Assembly (NCBI RefSeq): GCF_001931485.1
Contig: NZ_MSDV01000060.1
Coordinates: forward strand, 50,556-114,555
Source of the DNA: Burkholderia sp. SRS-W-2-2016
Lineage (GTDB): Bacteria > Pseudomonadota > Gammaproteobacteria > Burkholderiales > Burkholderiaceae
Direction: 5' to 3'
Length of the DNA: 64,000 nucleotides
The translations under genes and the position numbers were made by a program. The notes below the pieces were generated by a model. That model was not told the origin of the DNA, did no database searches, and was given only the letters and a program-made list of their open reading frames with translations. The first letter of the stretch is position 1, and every line of letters begins with the position of its first letter. Positions 27,215 through 36,598 of the stretch are shown here, one piece after another.

Positions 27215-27319
27215 GCGGCGGCGCGCCGGCCGGGTACCCTCAAGCCCTTGCCCGGCAACGCTTTCCCTGCCGTCAAGGCGCACCTTACGGCTGTCAGGTG
27301 TCGCATTTCCTCATGTGGT

Positions 27320-27326
27320 TGTCGTA
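27320..27326. promoter_or_regulatory. TGTCG[A/T]A motif upstream of proV
   Basis: TGTCGTA at 27320 lies in the spacer before proV, where GGACAAC also occurs near 27376. The same heptamer type recurs upstream of the ampC/fdhA pair, the dipeptidase operon and the betaine-binding protein. Too short to call alone. Confidence 0.25.
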
Positions 27327-27407
27327 ATTAGTCGGCAACCCACACTTTTTTCTGGCAACTATGTAGTCAATGCGCGGACAACGCTCCGCACGCCAGGAGA
27401 GCATCCG

Positions 27408-28583
27408 ATGAATTCCCCCAAGGTCGTGGTCGAAGGGCTGTGCAAAGTATTCGGCAGTAATCCGAAACAGGCGCTCGCGATGCTGGCCGGCGGCGCGACG
27501 AAAGAAGACGTGTTCGCGCGCACCGGTCAGATCGTCGGCGTACACAACGTGTCGTTCGAGGTTCAGGAGGGCGAGATCTTCGTGCTGATGGGCCTGTCCG
27601 GCTCCGGCAAGTCGACGCTGATTCGCCTGATCAATCGGCTGGTCGAGCCGACCGCCGGCAAGGTGCTCATCGATGGCCGCGACGTCGCCGCGGTGCCGCG
27701 CGGCGAGCTGATCGCGGTGCGCCGCAAGGACATGAGCATGGTGTTCCAGTCGTTCGCGCTGATGCCGCAGCGCAACGTGCTGTCGAACGCGGCGTTCGGG
27801 CTGGAGGTGGCCGGCATCGGCCGCAAGGAGCGCGAAGCGCGCGCGATGACCGTGCTCGAGCAGGTCGGCCTCGCGCCGTTCGCGCACAAGCTGCCGTCCG
27901 AACTGTCGGGCGGCATGCAGCAGCGCGTCGGACTTGCGCGGGCGCTCGCGGTGAATCCGTCGCTGATGATCATGGACGAGGCGTTCTCCGCGCTCGATCC
28001 GCTCAAGCGCAAGGAAATGCAGAACGTGCTGCTGGAGCTGCAACGCGAACAGCAGCGCACGATCCTGTTCGTGTCGCACGATCTCGAAGAGGCGATGCGC
28101 ATCGGCACCCGCATCGCGATCATGGAGGGCGGGCGCGTAGTGCAGATCGGCACGCCGCAGGAAATCATCAAGAACCCCGCCGACGACTACGTGCGCGCGT
28201 TCTTCGAAGGGATCGACACGAGCCGCTACCTGACGGCCGGCGATCTGATGCAGACCGACGCGGTGCCGTTGATGCACGCGCCGCAGATCGACGCGTCGAG
28301 CGTCGCCGCGACGCTCAACGGCAGCGCCGACTACGCGTTCGTGCTCGACGGCGCGCGGCGGATTCGCGGCTTCGTGTGCCGCGACGCGAGCGGCAGCGCG
28401 TCGCCGCAACTCAATCAGATCGAGTCCATTCATCGCAGCACGCCGCTCAACGATGTGGTCGAGCGCGTGGTGGCCAGCCGCGCGCCGCTGCCGGTCGTCG
28501 AAGCCGACGGCTCCTATTGCGGTTCGGTCAACAAGACGAACGTGCTGAACGTTCTTTCGCGCCATCGAGGTTCCCATGTCTGA
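27408..28583 (+). CDS. proV: glycine betaine/proline-type ABC transporter ATP-binding protein
   Basis: 391 residues from the ATG at 27408 (CAGGAGAGC upstream). The N-terminal extension with GGATKEDVFARTGQIVGV is characteristic of ProV/OpuAA. Walker A GLSGSGKST, signature LSGGMQQRVGLARAL and Walker B LMIMDEAFSALDP are intact. A C-terminal region (about 280-391) resembles paired CBS domains, often used to sense ionic strength. It energises ProW. Its stop overlaps the proW start by 8 bases. Confidence 0.93.
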   Translation: MNSPKVVVEGLCKVFGSNPKQALAMLAGGATKEDVFARTGQIVGVHNVSFEVQEGEIFVLMGLSGSGKSTLIRLINRLVEPTAGKVLIDGRDVAAVPRGELIAVRRKDMSMVFQSFALMPQRNVLSNAAFGLEVAGIGRKEREARAMTVLEQVGLAPFAHKLPSELSGGMQQRVGLARALAVNPSLMIMDEAFSALDPLKRKEMQNVLLELQREQQRTILFVSHDLEEAMRIGTRIAIMEGGRVVQIGTPQEIIKNPADDYVRAFFEGIDTSRYLTAGDLMQTDAVPLMHAPQIDASSVAATLNGSADYAFVLDGARRIRGFVCRDASGSASPQLNQIESIHRSTPLNDVVERVVASRAPLPVVEADGSYCGSVNKTNVLNVLSRHRGSHV

Positions 28584-29478
28584 AATCATTCCGATCGGCG
28601 CCTGGGTCGATCACGGCGTTCACTATCTGCTCGAACACGACGCGCAGACCTTCGACACGATCGGCAAGGTCATCGAAAGTTTTGCCGCGGCGGTCGAACA
28701 CGGTTTGCAGGCGGTGCCGATGTGGGCGCTGATGGCGTTCTTCGTCGGCGTCGGTTTATGGCGGGTCGGCTGGCGTTTCGCGCTGTTCACGCTGGCGGCG
28801 CTGCTGCTGATCTACGGCACCGGCTTCTGGGATCAGATGGTGATCACGCTCGGCCTCACGCTGTCGTCGACGGTGATCAGTCTTCTGCTCGGCGTGCCGC
28901 TCGGCATCTGGATGGCGAAGAGCCGCACGGTCGAGATGATTGTGCGCCCGGTGCTCGATCTGATGCAGACGATGCCCGCATTCGTCTACCTGATTCCGGC
29001 CGCGATGCTGTTCGGCCTCGGCCGGGTGCCGGGGATTCTGTCGACGGTGATCTTCGCGATGCCGCCGGCGGTGCGTCTGACCGCGCTCGGCATCAAGCAC
29101 GTGAATCACGAGATCGTCGAGGCGGGGCAGGCGTTCGGCTGCACACCGTGGCAGCTGCTGTACAAGGTGCAGTTTCCGAATGCGTTGCCGTCGGTGATGA
29201 CCGGCGTGAACCAGACCATCATGATGGCTTTGTCGATGGTGATCATCGCGTCGATGGTCGGCGCGGGCGGTCTCGGCAACGACGTGCTCGCGAGTATCCA
29301 GCGGCTCGATATCGGGCTCGGTTTCGAGAGCGGGATGTCGGTGGTGATGCTGGCGATCATTCTGGACCGCATCACCGAGAGCTTCGGCCGCGCGCCGGGC
29401 AAGGCACGCGCGCCGCTGTTCGCCGGGCTGCGCAGCGCGATGAAGGTGCGCCGCGAGCCGGCCGCGCAACACGGCTGA
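28576..29478 (+). CDS. proW: glycine betaine/proline-type ABC transporter permease
   Basis: 300 residues, with a hydrophilic N-terminal segment and then about six or seven membrane helices (MWALMAFFVGVGLWRVGWRF onwards). The permease EAA-type loop HVNHEIVEAGQAFGCTPWQL and QTMPAFVYLIPAAMLFGLGR are typical of ProW/OpuAB. It is coupled to proV and followed 8 bases later by a GlxA-type regulator. No binding protein gene is adjacent; the likely partner is at 55403-56260. Confidence 0.93.
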   Translation: MSEIIPIGAWVDHGVHYLLEHDAQTFDTIGKVIESFAAAVEHGLQAVPMWALMAFFVGVGLWRVGWRFALFTLAALLLIYGTGFWDQMVITLGLTLSSTVISLLLGVPLGIWMAKSRTVEMIVRPVLDLMQTMPAFVYLIPAAMLFGLGRVPGILSTVIFAMPPAVRLTALGIKHVNHEIVEAGQAFGCTPWQLLYKVQFPNALPSVMTGVNQTIMMALSMVIIASMVGAGGLGNDVLASIQRLDIGLGFESGMSVVMLAIILDRITESFGRAPGKARAPLFAGLRSAMKVRREPAAQHG

Positions 29479-29486
29479 TCACGCCG

Positions 29487-30497
29487 ATGAAGCGCGACAC
29501 GCTCACCGCAGTCGACTCCACCCGGGCCGAGGGGGCCGACCCGCGGCTCGCGAAAGTCGCGCACGTCGGCTTTCTGACCTTGCCGAACTTTTCGATGATC
29601 GCGTTCACGAGCGCGGTCGAAGTGCTTCGGATGGCGAACTATGTGGGCCGCGCGCAGCACTACCGCTGGTCGGTGATCACGCCGGACGGCGAACCGGCCG
29701 CCGCGAGCAACGGCATCACGGTGAAGCCGACCACCACGCTCGCCGAGGCCGGCGTGCCGGATCTGCTGTTCGTCTGCGCGGGCTGGCATGTACGCGATTA
29801 CGTGACCGATACGGTGGTCGCGCTGCTGCGCGATCTCGCCGAGCAACAGGTGCCGCTCGGCGGGATCTGCACCGGACCGTACGCGCTGCTCGCGGCCGGC
29901 GTGCTCGACGGCTATCGCGCGACCGTGCATTGGGAGGACATGTCGCCGCTGCATCAGCGCTATCCGCACGTGCGGTTCGCCGACGAACTGTTCGTGATCG
30001 ACCGCGACCGGCTGACCTGCACCGGCGGCACCGCGCCGCTCGATCTGATGCTGCATCTGGTCGGTTTGCGGCTCGGCCAGGCGGCGGCCGCGCAGGTGTC
30101 GGAGCAGTTCATCGTCGAGCGGATTCGCGGCTCGACCGACTACCAGCACATTCCGGTCGATGCGCGGGTCGGCTTTTCGCGCGCGGAACTGGTCGAAGTG
30201 GTGCGGCTGATGGAAGCGAATATCGAGGAGCCGTTATCGCTCGACGAACTCGCGCGGCTCGTCAAGCTGTCGCAGCGTCATTTGCAGCGGATGTTCAAGA
30301 TGTTCCTGAACGTATCGCCGACGCATTACTACCTGAGCTTGAGACTGCGCCGCGCGCGCGAACTGCTGCGCAATACCGATGCGTCGATCGCGCGGGTGAC
30401 CGCGGTGTGCGGTTTTCATTCGCCGTGCCATTTCAGCAAGGCGTATCGCGCGCAGTTCGGGCATGCGCCGAGTGTTGAGCGGCGGGTGGTGGGATAA
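29487..30497 (+). CDS. GlxA-family regulator (DJ-1/PfpI-like domain plus AraC helix-turn-helix), copy 1
   Basis: 336 residues from the ATG at 29487, 8 bases after proW, so probably co-transcribed. Residues about 25-200 are an amidotransferase-like sensor domain (VGFLTLPNFSMIAFTSAVEV, GGICTGPYALLAAGVLDG). Residues about 235-330 carry two AraC helix-turn-helix units (LSLDELARLVKLSQRHLQRM, TAVCGFHSPCHFSKAYRAQF). GbdR, CdhR and SouR of Pseudomonas, which control betaine, carnitine and sarcosine catabolism, share this architecture. It is closely similar to the copy at 43377-44375. Which of the two is the functional GbdR cannot be settled here. Confidence 0.9.
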   Translation: MKRDTLTAVDSTRAEGADPRLAKVAHVGFLTLPNFSMIAFTSAVEVLRMANYVGRAQHYRWSVITPDGEPAAASNGITVKPTTTLAEAGVPDLLFVCAGWHVRDYVTDTVVALLRDLAEQQVPLGGICTGPYALLAAGVLDGYRATVHWEDMSPLHQRYPHVRFADELFVIDRDRLTCTGGTAPLDLMLHLVGLRLGQAAAAQVSEQFIVERIRGSTDYQHIPVDARVGFSRAELVEVVRLMEANIEEPLSLDELARLVKLSQRHLQRMFKMFLNVSPTHYYLSLRLRRARELLRNTDASIARVTAVCGFHSPCHFSKAYRAQFGHAPSVERRVVG

Positions 30498-30634
30498 CGT
30501 CTCCGTCTCGCCCCCAGGCCCGCCGCTTGCTGCCAACAGCAGCCCGCCACCCTCCACTCGACGGGCGCGTTCCGCTTCGCGGCAGCGAGGCCGCAACCGA
30601 TCGCCCGCGCCGCATCTGAACCAGGAGAGGTGTG

Positions 30635-32113
30635 ATGGGAGACGACACTCACCAGAATCAGGGCTACGACCGGCGCCGCTTTCTCGCCGGCGTAGCCGCC
30701 GTGGCCGGCGGCGTCGCGCTATCGGGTTGCGGCGGCGGGGGCGGCGGGATCTCGGACGGCGGCGACGCGCCCGCGCCGTCGGTCACCGATCTGCCGTCGC
30801 CCGACGGCGCCGACCGCTACAGCCTGCCGCGCCCGGCGCTGCCCGCGCCGGCCAGCTCGGGTGTCGACTTCATCGTGCTGGTCACGATGGAAAACCGTTC
30901 GTTCGATCACTACCTCGGCTGGGCTCCCAACGCCGAGGGCCGGCCCGCCAGCCAGCAGTTCAAGGACGCGTTCGGCGCGACCCAAACGCCGTTTTCGCTC
31001 GCGGCGAATGCCGCGTACGGCTATCAGGCGTGCGCATACCAGGACCCCAATCACAGCTACGACGGCGCCCGCACGCAACTGGCGTCGGGCGAGATGAACG
31101 GCTGGCTGCTCACGCCGGCCACCAGCGCGCACCAGGGCGACCTGCTGCCGATCGGCTACTACGAGTCGGCCGATCTGCCGTTCTTCAACGCGGTCGCCAG
31201 TCACTACACGATCGGCGATTTCTACTTCAGCGGGATCCTGACCAGCACCTTTCCGAACCGCCTGTACCTGCACAGCGGCGCGACGGACCGGCTCGACGAG
31301 CGCATCGACACGTGCTCGCTCGCGACGATCTGGGACCGGCTCAGCGACGCCAATGTCGGCTGCAATTACTACTATCGCGACGTGCCGTTCACCGCGCTGT
31401 ACGGCACCCGGTATCTCGGCATTTCGAAGCCGTTCACGGACTTTCTCAGCAAGGCGGCGACCGGCACGCTGCCGCCGTTCTGCATGGTCGACCCGACGTT
31501 CGCGGGCGAGCTGGCCGGCGTGTCCGGCGACGATCATCCGCACGCTGACATCCGCAACGGCCAGGCGTTTCTCGATCAGGTCTACGAAGCGCTGCGCACG
31601 AGCCCGACGTGGAACCGCACGCTGATGATCATCGTGTACGACGAATGGGGCGGTTTCGCCGACCACGTGGTGCCGCCGACCCGGCCGATCAGCAACAGCG
31701 AGCATGCGCTCGGCAACGACGGCAAGCTCGGCTTCCGGGTGCCGCTCGCGCTGCTGGGCCCGCGCGTGCCCGCTGGCACGGTCACGCGTTATCCGTTCGA
31801 TCCGAGTTCGATTCACGCGCTGCTGCAATGGCGCTTCGGCCTGCAGCCGCTCGGCGTGCGCGGCAACGACCCGGCGACCGTCAATCTCGCCTATGCGCTC
31901 GATTTCAACGCCGCGCCGCGTACCGACGCCCCGGCGTTCACGGTGCCGCAGGGGCCGTTCGGCGGCCGCTGTGCGCTGACGCCCGCCGCACCGTCGTCGA
32001 GTTCGGTGGGGGCGATCGATCAATCCGAACGGGCGCTCAATCCGACCGTGGACCGCTTCGCGGAGCTGCGCGCGAAGGCGGCTTTGTCAGGATTCCAGAC
32101 CAGCGGCGGCTAA
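30635..32113 (+). CDS. phospholipase C/acid phosphatase-family phosphoesterase, Tat and lipoprotein signals
   Basis: 492 residues from the ATG at 30635 (AGGAGAGG upstream). The N-terminus has a twin-arginine motif (YDRRRFLAG, residues 11-19) and a lipobox LSGC with Cys32, so Tat export and lipidation are both suggested. The phosphoesterase signature TMENRSFDHYLGW is at residues 84-96, TFPNRLYLHSG near 207 and DEWGGFADHVVPP near 336. The family hydrolyses phosphodiesters such as phosphatidylcholine. It is much shorter than PlcH (about 730 residues) and lacks its C-terminal domains. Its position beside betaine genes suggests release of phosphocholine, which is inferred. Confidence 0.88.
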   Translation: MGDDTHQNQGYDRRRFLAGVAAVAGGVALSGCGGGGGGISDGGDAPAPSVTDLPSPDGADRYSLPRPALPAPASSGVDFIVLVTMENRSFDHYLGWAPNAEGRPASQQFKDAFGATQTPFSLAANAAYGYQACAYQDPNHSYDGARTQLASGEMNGWLLTPATSAHQGDLLPIGYYESADLPFFNAVASHYTIGDFYFSGILTSTFPNRLYLHSGATDRLDERIDTCSLATIWDRLSDANVGCNYYYRDVPFTALYGTRYLGISKPFTDFLSKAATGTLPPFCMVDPTFAGELAGVSGDDHPHADIRNGQAFLDQVYEALRTSPTWNRTLMIIVYDEWGGFADHVVPPTRPISNSEHALGNDGKLGFRVPLALLGPRVPAGTVTRYPFDPSSIHALLQWRFGLQPLGVRGNDPATVNLAYALDFNAAPRTDAPAFTVPQGPFGGRCALTPAAPSSSSVGAIDQSERALNPTVDRFAELRAKAALSGFQTSGG

Positions 32114-32138
32114 GCCGCGCTTGAACAGACCGGCTTCG

Positions 32139-33221
32139 TCAGATCGCCTGCGCGCGGCCCGGGAAGGTCTCGTCGTAGCCCGAGCCGTCGTCCACCTCGG
32201 CGGCGGTGCCGCGCTGCTCGCGATACATGACCGGCGGGAGTCCGAACTGTTTGCGAAATTCGCGCCCCAGGTGCGACGCATCGGAAAAGCCGCAGCTCGA
32301 CGCGATATCGGCGACGGTCTTGTCGGAACTGGTGAGCAGCCACGCGGCGGTGCGCAGCCGCACCTGCTTCGCGTATGCCTGCGGCGCCTTGCCGGTCTGC
32401 GCCTTGAACAGCCGTTCGAGCTGGCGCGGCGACAGGTCGAGCTTGCGCGCGAGTTCGTCGAGCGACAGCGCGCGGCCCACGTGCTGCTCCATCAGCAGGA
32501 TCGCGCGCTTGACCTTCGGATGCGCGGCCGGCGCGAGACCCGGCGGATGCGGCTGCGGCGCGTTGCCTTTCTGCAGGTCGTCGACCAGCAGGATGCGCAG
32601 CGCCTTTTGCACGGTCGCGGTTTCGAAATGGCGCAGCAGGATCGCGGCGGCGACGTCGATCGATGCGCGCCCGCCCGAGCAGGTGATGCGCCGCCGGTCG
32701 ATCACGAACAGCCGGTCGGCCACCAGCATCTCTTCGTCGACGGTCGGAAAGCGCTCGATGAAATCCCAGTAGTGAAACCAGCTCACGCAGATCCGGTGGC
32801 CGTCGAGCACGCCCGCGCGCATCAGCGAGAACACGCCGGTGCACATGCCGACCAGCGTCGCATCGCGCGCGGCGGCGCGGCGGATAAACGCGAGCGTCGC
32901 GTCGCTGGTGGCCGGCCCCGAGTGCAGCAGGCCGCCGACCACCACCACGTAATCGAACGGCTCGGCGCTGTCGAAGGTTTCCCACGGCGTGATCTGGATC
33001 CCGCAACTCGCGCGCACCGGAGCCAGGGTTTCCCCGATCACGCTCCATGAACAGCGCACCGGCTTGCTGAAGTCGCCTTCGTCGGCGGACAGGCGCAGCA
33101 GATCGACGAAACCCGAGAATGCGGTCAGCGTGAAGTTCGGCAGCAGGATGATGCCGAAGCGGATGCGCTGCTTCGGCGCGCCGTCGAGCGATTGAAGGGG
33201 AAGCGAGTCAGCGGGATTCAT
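32139..33221 (-). CDS. GlxA-family regulator, copy 2 (divergent type)
   Basis: 360 residues from the ATG at 33221 (MNPADSLPLQSLDGAPKQRI); no good ribosome binding site is visible. The amidotransferase-like domain has FGIILLPNFTLTAFSGFVDL and GMCTGVFSLMRAGVLDGHRI. The AraC domain has LSLDELARKLDLSPRQLERL and IASSCGFSDASHLGREFRKQ. It is clearly more distant from copies 1 and 3 than they are from each other, so it probably senses another ligand such as sarcosine or carnitine (inferred). It is divergent from sdaA and convergent with the phospholipase gene. Confidence 0.9.
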   Translation of the reverse strand: MNPADSLPLQSLDGAPKQRIRFGIILLPNFTLTAFSGFVDLLRLSADEGDFSKPVRCSWSVIGETLAPVRASCGIQITPWETFDSAEPFDYVVVVGGLLHSGPATSDATLAFIRRAAARDATLVGMCTGVFSLMRAGVLDGHRICVSWFHYWDFIERFPTVDEEMLVADRLFVIDRRRITCSGGRASIDVAAAILLRHFETATVQKALRILLVDDLQKGNAPQPHPPGLAPAAHPKVKRAILLMEQHVGRALSLDELARKLDLSPRQLERLFKAQTGKAPQAYAKQVRLRTAAWLLTSSDKTVADIASSCGFSDASHLGREFRKQFGLPPVMYREQRGTAAEVDDGSGYDETFPGRAQAI

Positions 33222-33520
33222 GCGCGCGGCCGGTCGGCAAAAAAGAAAGCGGGAGCGTACCAGCAACCAAAAAACATCTGCAAATGCGTGCAATAAGCAT
33301 AGCACCGCGTCGGCGCGAACAAATTCGCCGGCGCCGGCCCGCGGCCGGCCGTCCCAACACTCGATCAAACCGGTCCCGAACCCCGCCCACAGCCGCATTG
33401 ACGGCGCTATCCCAGCGCGATGCCGTTTTTGTTCTATCGACCGGTTTCTGGCTGCGGTCCAATAAGCGCACAGTCAACCCGGCATCGCAACGCCCCAACG
33501 CCCCGCGCAAAGGCCCAGCT

Positions 33521-34915
33521 ATGAACGTCAGCGTCTTCGATCTGTTCAAGATCGGCATCGGCCCCTCCAGCTCGCATACGGTCGGGCCGATGATCGCCGC
33601 GTGCCGCTTCGCGTCGCATATCGAGGATGCGAACCTGCTCGGCTTCGTGCGCCGCGTCCGGGCCGAACTGTTCGGCTCGCTCGGCGCGACCGGCAAGGGC
33701 CACGGCACCGACAAGGCGGTGCTGCTCGGCCTCGAAGGCAATCTGCCCGATCTGATCGACCCGGACCTGATCGAGCCGCGGCTGCGCGCGATCCGCGAGA
33801 CCAGACAGTTGAACCTGCTCGGCAAGCAGACGATTGCTTTCGACGAGCGCGAGCATCTCGGCTTTTATCGCAAGCTGATGCCGGGCGCGCCCGGTTCGAG
33901 CGTCGTGCATCCGAACGGGATGCGCTTCCAGGCGTTCGACGAGAACGGACAGTTACTGGTGGAGAAAGAGTATTACTCGATCGGCGGCGGCTTCGTCATC
34001 AATCGCGAAGGCGACCGCGTGAACGGTCTGCGCGCGAGCGCGGAAGTGCCGTACCCGTTTCGCACCGGCGACGACCTGATGCGCGTATGCCGCGAAAGCG
34101 GTCTGTCGATCGCGGCGGTCACGCTGGCCAACGAATGCGCGACGCGCTCCGAGCACGAGGTGCGTGAAGGACTGCTGGCGATCTGGCGCACGATGGCCGC
34201 CTGCGTCGAGCGCGGCTGCAAGGCGCACGGCGAGCTGCCCGGCCCGATGCACGTGAAGCGCCGCGCGGCCGACCTGTGCGTGCAATTGCGCACGCGCTCC
34301 GAAGAATCGCTGCGTGATCCGCTGTCGATGCTCGACTGGGTCAATCTGTACGCGATGGCCGTCAACGAGGAAAACGCGGCCGGCGGCCGGGTCGTCACCG
34401 CGCCGACCAACGGCGCGGCCGGCGTGATCCCCGCGGTGCTGCATTACTACGTGAAGTTCATGCATGCATCGAACGACGCCGGGATCGTCGAATTTCTGCT
34501 GACCGCCGCGGCGATCGGGATCATCTACAAGGAGACCGCGTCGATCTCCGGCGCTGAAGTGGGCTGCCAGGGCGAAGTGGGCGTCGCCTGCTCGATGGCC
34601 GCCGCCGCGCTCGCGGCGGTAATGGGCGGCACCGCGGCCCAGGTCGAGAACGCCGCCGAGATCGGCATGGAACACAACCTGGGAATGACCTGCGACCCGG
34701 TCGGCGGGCTCGTGCAGATTCCGTGCATCGAGCGCAACGCGATGGGCGCGATCAAGGCGATCAACGCCGCGCGCATGGCGATGAAGGGCGACGGCAAGCA
34801 CGTGGTGTCGCTCGACAGCGTGATCCGCACGATGCGCGAAACCGGCGCCGATATGAAAACCAAGTACAAGGAGACGTCGCGCGGCGGGCTGGCCGTGAAC
34901 GTCATCGAATGTTGA
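33521..34915 (+). CDS. sdaA: L-serine ammonia-lyase, single-chain iron-sulfur type
   Basis: 464 residues from the ATG at 33521. The N-terminal MNVSVFDLFKIGIGPSSSHT and the catalytic-domain motifs (TAPTNGAAGVIPAVLHYY, ISGAEVGCQGEVGVACSMAA, TCDPVGGLVQIPCIERNAMG) define the one-polypeptide SdaA/SdaB enzyme. The conserved cysteines bind a 4Fe-4S cluster. It converts serine to pyruvate and ammonium, the last step for glycine carbons once a hydroxymethyltransferase has made serine. It precedes soxBDAG by 61 bases and is probably co-transcribed. Confidence 0.95.
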   Translation: MNVSVFDLFKIGIGPSSSHTVGPMIAACRFASHIEDANLLGFVRRVRAELFGSLGATGKGHGTDKAVLLGLEGNLPDLIDPDLIEPRLRAIRETRQLNLLGKQTIAFDEREHLGFYRKLMPGAPGSSVVHPNGMRFQAFDENGQLLVEKEYYSIGGGFVINREGDRVNGLRASAEVPYPFRTGDDLMRVCRESGLSIAAVTLANECATRSEHEVREGLLAIWRTMAACVERGCKAHGELPGPMHVKRRAADLCVQLRTRSEESLRDPLSMLDWVNLYAMAVNEENAAGGRVVTAPTNGAAGVIPAVLHYYVKFMHASNDAGIVEFLLTAAAIGIIYKETASISGAEVGCQGEVGVACSMAAAALAAVMGGTAAQVENAAEIGMEHNLGMTCDPVGGLVQIPCIERNAMGAIKAINAARMAMKGDGKHVVSLDSVIRTMRETGADMKTKYKETSRGGLAVNVIEC

Positions 34916-34976
34916 ACCGCTGTTGAACCGCTTTGAACCGTTACACCGCACCAGCGAAACCGCCAAAGGAACCACG

Positions 34977-36221
34977 ATGAGCCGCTATTCGATCTTCAGC
35001 CTGTTGCGCAACGGGATGTCGTACCACGAGAACTGGGAGCGGCAGTGGCGCAGTCCCGAGCCTAAAACCGAGTACGACGTGGTGATCGTCGGCGGCGGCG
35101 GGCATGGTCTGGCGACCGCGTACTACCTCGCGAAAGAGCACGGCGTGCGCAACGTCGCGGTGCTCGAGAAAGGCTGGATCGGCGGCGGCAATACCGCGCG
35201 CAATACCACGATCGTGCGCTCGAACTACCTGTGGGACGAATCCGCGGCGCTGTACGAAAAAGCGATGAAGCTGTGGGAAGGGCTCTCGCAGGATCTGAAC
35301 TACAACGTGATGTTCAGCCAGCGCGGCGTGATGAATCTCGCGCATACGCTGCAGGACGTGCGCGACACAGAGCGCCGCGTGAACGCGAACCGCCTGAACG
35401 GGGTCGACGCCGAATTCCTGACGCCCGCGCAGATCAAGGAAATCGAACCGACGATCAACCTGAACAGCCGCTACCCGGTACTCGGCGCGTCGATCCAGCG
35501 GCGCGGCGGCGTCGCGCGTCACGATGCGGTCGCGTGGGGCTATGCGCGCGGCGCGGATCAGGCCGGCGTCGATATCGTGCAGAACTGCCAGGTCACCGGA
35601 ATTCGCCGCAACGGCAGCCAGGTGACCGGCGTCGATACGACCAAAGGCTTCATCAAGGCGAAGAAAGTCGCGGTGGTCGCGGCGGGCAATACCTCGACGC
35701 TCGCCGATATGGCCGGCATCCGTCTGCCGCTCGAAAGCCATCCGTTGCAGGCGCTGGTGTCCGAGCCGATCAAGCCGGTCGTCAATACGGTGGTGATGTC
35801 GAACGCGGTGCACGCGTATATCAGCCAGTCCGACAAGGGCGATCTGGTGATCGGCGCGGGCGTCGATCAGTACACCGGCTTCGGCCAGCGCGGCAGCTTC
35901 CACATCATCGAAGGCACGCTGGAGGCGATCGTCGAAATGTTCCCGGTGTTTTCGCGGGTGCGGATGAACCGCCAGTGGGGCGGCATCGTCGACGTGTCGC
36001 CGGATGCGTGCCCGATCATCAGCAAGACCGACGTGAAGGGCCTGTATTTCAACTGTGGATGGGGGACCGGCGGCTTCAAGGCGACGCCGGGATCGGGTTG
36101 GGCGTATGCGCACACGATCGCCAGAGACGAGCCGCATCCGCTGAACGCGCCGTTCTCGCTGGACCGGTTCTATACCGGCCACCTGATCGACGAACACGGC
36201 GCCGCGGCGGTCGCGCACTAA
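34977..36221 (+). CDS. soxB: sarcosine oxidase beta subunit
   Basis: 414 residues; the ATG at 34977 has AAAGGA upstream and starts the conserved MSRYSIFSLLRNGMSYHENW. The FAD dinucleotide motif VVIVGGGGHGLATAYYLAKE begins near residue 35. His182 in GGVARHDAVAWGYARGAD corresponds to the histidine that binds FMN covalently in heterotetrameric sarcosine oxidases. It oxidises sarcosine to glycine plus formaldehyde or 5,10-methylene-THF, with H2O2. First of soxB-soxD-soxA-soxG. Confidence 0.96.
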   Translation: MSRYSIFSLLRNGMSYHENWERQWRSPEPKTEYDVVIVGGGGHGLATAYYLAKEHGVRNVAVLEKGWIGGGNTARNTTIVRSNYLWDESAALYEKAMKLWEGLSQDLNYNVMFSQRGVMNLAHTLQDVRDTERRVNANRLNGVDAEFLTPAQIKEIEPTINLNSRYPVLGASIQRRGGVARHDAVAWGYARGADQAGVDIVQNCQVTGIRRNGSQVTGVDTTKGFIKAKKVAVVAAGNTSTLADMAGIRLPLESHPLQALVSEPIKPVVNTVVMSNAVHAYISQSDKGDLVIGAGVDQYTGFGQRGSFHIIEGTLEAIVEMFPVFSRVRMNRQWGGIVDVSPDACPIISKTDVKGLYFNCGWGTGGFKATPGSGWAYAHTIARDEPHPLNAPFSLDRFYTGHLIDEHGAAAVAH

Positions 36222-36253
36222 CGCCGCCCGATGCAACGACAAGGAGATACCAC

Positions 36254-36598
36254 ATGCTGCTGATCGAATGCCCATGGTGCGGTCCGCGCGCCGAAAGCGA
36301 ATTTAGCTGCGGCGGCGAAGCCGATATCGCCCGCCCGCTGAATCCCGAAACACTGAGCGACAAGGAATGGGGCGACTACCTGTTCATGCGCAAGAACCCG
36401 CGCGGCGTGCACCGCGAGCAATGGCTGCACACCCAGGGGTGCCGCCGCTGGTTCATCGCGCAGCGCGACACCGTCAGCTACGCGTTCCAGGGTTACGACA
36501 CGTTCGAGCGGCCGCTGCTCGCGCAGGACGCACCGACGAACACAGCCGCGGTTAATCAGGTACAGGCAGGCCAGTCACAAGAGGGCAAAGCATCATGA
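36254..36598 (+). CDS. soxD: sarcosine oxidase delta subunit
   Basis: 114 residues, AAGGAGATACCAC upstream. CPWCGPRAESEFSCGGEA near the N-terminus and TQGCRRWFIAQRDTVSYAF near residue 60 supply the zinc-binding cysteines of the delta subunit. The C-terminal 20 residues are a Gln/Ala-rich extension. It overlaps soxA by 4 bases (ATGA). Confidence 0.95.
   Translation: MLLIECPWCGPRAESEFSCGGEADIARPLNPETLSDKEWGDYLFMRKNPRGVHREQWLHTQGCRRWFIAQRDTVSYAFQGYDTFERPLLAQDAPTNTAAVNQVQAGQSQEGKAS

Noticed and set aside
28722..29486. 5' extension of the GlxA-type frame across proW
   Set aside because: Out of frame with proW; the ATG at 29487 just after the proW stop is the natural start.
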